This document shows positions 33,446-35,269 of a stretch of DNA of 35,269 nucleotides, piece after piece. Position 1 is the stretch's first letter, and every line of letters starts with the position of its first letter. Made by a program: the position numbers and the translations under genes. Source of the stretch: Streptomyces carpinensis (GTDB lineage: Bacteria > Actinomycetota > Actinomycetes > Streptomycetales > Streptomycetaceae). Location of the stretch: NCBI RefSeq assembly GCF_002154505.1, contig NZ_MUBM01000135.1, positions 1-35,269 of the forward strand, written 5' to 3'. A model generated the notes under the pieces. That model did not search any database. It saw only the letters and a program-made list of their open reading frames with translations, and was not told the DNA's origin.

Positions 33446-33474
33446 ATGACGCAGGTGGCGCGGCTGGCTACTGT
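33446..33474 (+). promoter_or_regulatory. Candidate gluABCD promoter
   Basis: ATGACG (33446-33451), 17 bp, TACTGT (33469-33474). The -35 matches TTGACA at four of six positions, and TACTGT is an acceptable -10. The transcript would start about 30 bp before the gluA ATG. Confidence 0.5.
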
Positions 33475-33508
33475 CCACCGAAACCGAGGAGGACGGAGCC
33501 TGAAAGCG

Positions 33509-34285
33509 ATGACCGAAGTATCGGTGGCCAAGCAAGACGTGGCCGCGACCGGCGATCTGGTCGTCCTGAAGAGCGTCAACAAGCACTTCGGCGCGTTGCA
33601 CGTGCTCCAGGACATCGAGCTGACGATCTCCCGCGGCGAGGTCGTCGTGGTCATCGGGCCCTCCGGGTCCGGGAAGTCCACTCTGTGCCGCACCATCAAC
33701 CGCCTGGAGACCATCGACTCGGGCACGATCACGATCGACGGCAGGCCGCTGCCCCACGAGGGCAAGGAGCTGGCCCGGCTGCGCGCCGACGTCGGCATGG
33801 TCTTCCAGTCCTTCAATCTCTTCGCGCACAAGACCGTGCTCGAGAACGTCACCCTGGGGCAGACGAAGGTCCGCCGCACGGACAAGAAGAAGGCCGAGGA
33901 ACGGGCGCGGGCCCTGCTCGACCGGGTCGGCGTGGGCGCGCAGGCGGACAAGTACCCCGCGCAGCTCTCCGGCGGCCAGCAGCAGCGCGTGGCCATCGCG
34001 CGGGCGCTGGCCATGGACCCGAAGGTCATGCTCTTCGACGAGCCGACCTCCGCGCTGGACCCGGAGATGATCAACGAGGTGCTGGAGGTCATGCAGCAAC
34101 TCGCCCGGGACGGCATGACGATGATCGTCGTCACCCACGAGATGGGGTTCGCCCGATCGGCTGCGAACCGGGTGGTCTTCATGGCCGACGGCCGGATCGT
34201 CGAACAGGCTGCGCCCGACCAGTTCTTCAGCAACCCGCGCAGCGACCGGGCCAAGGACTTCCTGTCGAAGATCCTGCACCACTGA
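33509..34285 (+). CDS. gluA: Glutamate ABC transporter ATP-binding protein GluA
   Basis: 258 aa, polar amino acid transporter ATPase. Walker A GPSGSGKST is at 50-58 (Lys56), the Q loop is in MVFQSFNLFAHKTVLENV, the signature LSGGQQQRVAIARAL, Walker B VMLFDEPTSALD, and the H-loop VVTHEM. The ATG at 33509 gives MTEVSVAKQD, the S. coelicolor GluA N-terminus as I remember it. The frame is open far upstream, but the operator and promoter lie there. It energises import of glutamate with GluC/GluD, which should lie just past the window. First gene of the operon. Confidence 0.94.
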   Translation: MTEVSVAKQDVAATGDLVVLKSVNKHFGALHVLQDIELTISRGEVVVVIGPSGSGKSTLCRTINRLETIDSGTITIDGRPLPHEGKELARLRADVGMVFQSFNLFAHKTVLENVTLGQTKVRRTDKKKAEERARALLDRVGVGAQADKYPAQLSGGQQQRVAIARALAMDPKVMLFDEPTSALDPEMINEVLEVMQQLARDGMTMIVVTHEMGFARSAANRVVFMADGRIVEQAAPDQFFSNPRSDRAKDFLSKILHH

Positions 34286-34309
34286 CGGCCTCGGCCACCC
34301 TCGCCGGCC

Positions 34310-34329
34310 GGCGACCGCCCCCGGTCGCC
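34310..34329 (+). other. Intercistronic hairpin between gluA and gluB
   Basis: ggcgaccg-cccc-cggtcgcc, a perfect 8-bp stem with a 4-nt loop in the 121-bp gluA-gluB spacer. Such hairpins can protect an upstream 3' end or partly terminate, adjusting the ATPase to binding-protein ratio. Confidence 0.55.
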
Positions 34330-34406
34330 CCGGCCCGGTCACTCGACGCAGCCGTCACCCGCCCCGCAACGGGCCTCGACTCCTCTTTGAGCAAAGGAAA
34401 TCCACC

Positions 34407-35246
34407 ATGAAGCTCCGCAAGGTCACCGCCGCCTCGGCCGTCGTGCTCGCCCTCGCCGTCTCGGCGACGGCGTGCGGTTCCGACAAGAAGGACAGCGGCT
34501 CGTCGGGCGGCGGCGGCAGCAAGAAGATCGCCGTCGGCATCAAGTTCGATCAGCCGGGCCTGGGCCAGAAGACGCCGCAGGGCTACTCCGGCTTCGACGT
34601 GGACGTGGCCAAGTACATCGCCAAGAAGCTCGGTTACAACGAGGACCAGATCGAGTGGAAGGAGTCGAAGAGCGCCGACCGCGAGACCATGCTCCAGCGC
34701 GGTGACGTCGAGTTCATCGCCGCCACCTACTCGATCACCCCGGAGCGCGAGAAGAAGGTCGACTTCGCGGGCCCCTACCTGCTGGCCCACCAGGACGTGC
34801 TGCTCCGCGCCGACGACAGCTCGATCAAGTCGCCGGCCGATCTGAACAACAAGCGGCTCTGCTCGGTGACCGGCTCCACCTCGGCGCAGAACGTCAAGGA
34901 AAAGCTGGCGCCCAAAGCCAACCTGCAGCAGTACCCGACCTACTCGGCCTGCCTGACCGGCCTGCAGAACAAGGCGATCGACGCGCTGACGACGGACGAC
35001 TCGATCCTCGCCGGTTACGCCTCCCAGGCCCAGTTCAAGGGCAAGTTCAAGCTGGGCGGCTTCAAGATGACCAACGAGAACTACGGCATCGGCGTCAAGA
35101 AGGGCAGCGACCTCAAGGCCAAGATCAACAAGGCCCTGGAGGACATGGTCGCCGACGGTTCGTGGGAGAAGGCCGTGAAGGCCAACTTCGGCCCCGCGAA
35201 CTACCAGTACGAGCAGGCGCCGAAGATCGGCGACATCAAGAGCTGA
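34407..35246 (+). CDS. gluB: Glutamate-binding lipoprotein GluB
   Basis: 279 aa. Lipoprotein signal peptide with lipobox SATAC (Cys23), a Ser/Gly linker, then a type II periplasmic-binding fold of the polar amino acid class: GYSGFDVDVAKYIAKKLGY (about 70-88), RGDVEFIAATYSITPEREKK (substrate-contact segment), FAGPYLLAHQDVL, LCSVTGSTSAQNV and DALTTDDSILAGYA. It captures glutamate outside the membrane for the GluC/GluD permease. ATG at 34407 after AAAGGAAA. The last 23 bases after the stop are spacer toward gluC, which is outside the window. Confidence 0.94.
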   Translation: MKLRKVTAASAVVLALAVSATACGSDKKDSGSSGGGGSKKIAVGIKFDQPGLGQKTPQGYSGFDVDVAKYIAKKLGYNEDQIEWKESKSADRETMLQRGDVEFIAATYSITPEREKKVDFAGPYLLAHQDVLLRADDSSIKSPADLNNKRLCSVTGSTSAQNVKEKLAPKANLQQYPTYSACLTGLQNKAIDALTTDDSILAGYASQAQFKGKFKLGGFKMTNENYGIGVKKGSDLKAKINKALEDMVADGSWEKAVKANFGPANYQYEQAPKIGDIKS

Positions 35247-35269
35247 GTCAGCGCCCGCCGGGTGCGCCG

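Noticed and set aside
1..35269. CRISPR arrays, tRNA or rRNA genes, transposases or attachment sites
   Set aside because: None was seen by eye on either strand. The short repeats found are two to seven copies and do not resemble a CRISPR array or insertion-sequence ends.

Overview
This is chromosomal DNA of a high-GC actinomycete, almost certainly Streptomyces. The base composition is very GC-rich with strong third-position G/C, there are GTG and TTG starts, and the gene order matches (from memory, not a search) the S. coelicolor neighbourhood nrdJ-nrdR-lexA-dinG / siderophore synthetase / hflX / rshA / dapF / miaA / miaB / gluR-gluK-gluABCD. I see no rRNA, tRNA, insertion sequence, phage gene, CRISPR array or obvious foreign island. 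Most of the window is conserved core DNA with a few accessory pieces.

Layout. (1) 1-860: the 5' end of a small minus-strand gene, then a TerD-family gene. (2) 857-5939: DNA precursor supply and SOS control. nrdR and nrdJ (B12-dependent class II ribonucleotide reductase) run leftward behind tandem NrdR boxes 31 bp apart. lexA runs rightward behind a near-consensus actinobacterial SOS box. A roughly 690-bp gene-poor stretch with a duplicated palindrome separates them. (3) 6101-8092: a DinG/XPD-type iron-sulphur helicase, separated from lexA by two strong hairpins. (4) 8239-12950: a compact three-gene leftward set, aminotransferase, NIS (IucA/IucC) synthetase and GNAT acyltransferase, which looks like an orphan siderophore-type pathway with no hydroxylase, decarboxylase or transporter in the window. 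(5) 13353-16054: two tandem paralogous trypsin-fold lipoproteins sharing a tryptophan-rich N-terminal module. (6) 16156-24678: a leftward series, in transcription order miaA, a three-helix membrane protein, dapF, rshA (RelA/SpoT family), a short secreted M1 metallopeptidase and hflX. (7) 24862-25555: two very small genes, the second an MT0933-type 'antitoxin' without a visible toxin. (8) 25701-29972: a LigB-fold protein lacking metal ligands, miaB, a GT87-type membrane glycosyltransferase and a MazG-like pyrophosphohydrolase. (9) 30067-35246: a glutamate module. It has an orphan TAXI binding protein, the GluK-GluR two-component system, and the divergent glutamate ABC operon (gluA ATPase, gluB binding lipoprotein). 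A CTCAGAT direct repeat with 11-bp period sits just upstream of a plausible gluA promoter.

How the genes fit together. NrdR/NrdJ and LexA/DinG concern dNTP supply and DNA repair. MiaA and MiaB make ms2i6A on tRNA, HflX rescues or splits ribosomes, and RshA handles (p)ppGpp, so the middle is translation and stress physiology. The right end senses and imports glutamate. The best leads for something undescribed are the minimal siderophore-like trio, the TAXI protein beside GluK/GluR, the RshA whose synthetase site looks degraded while its hydrolase site is intact, the paired protease lipoproteins, and the metal-less LigB protein next to miaB.
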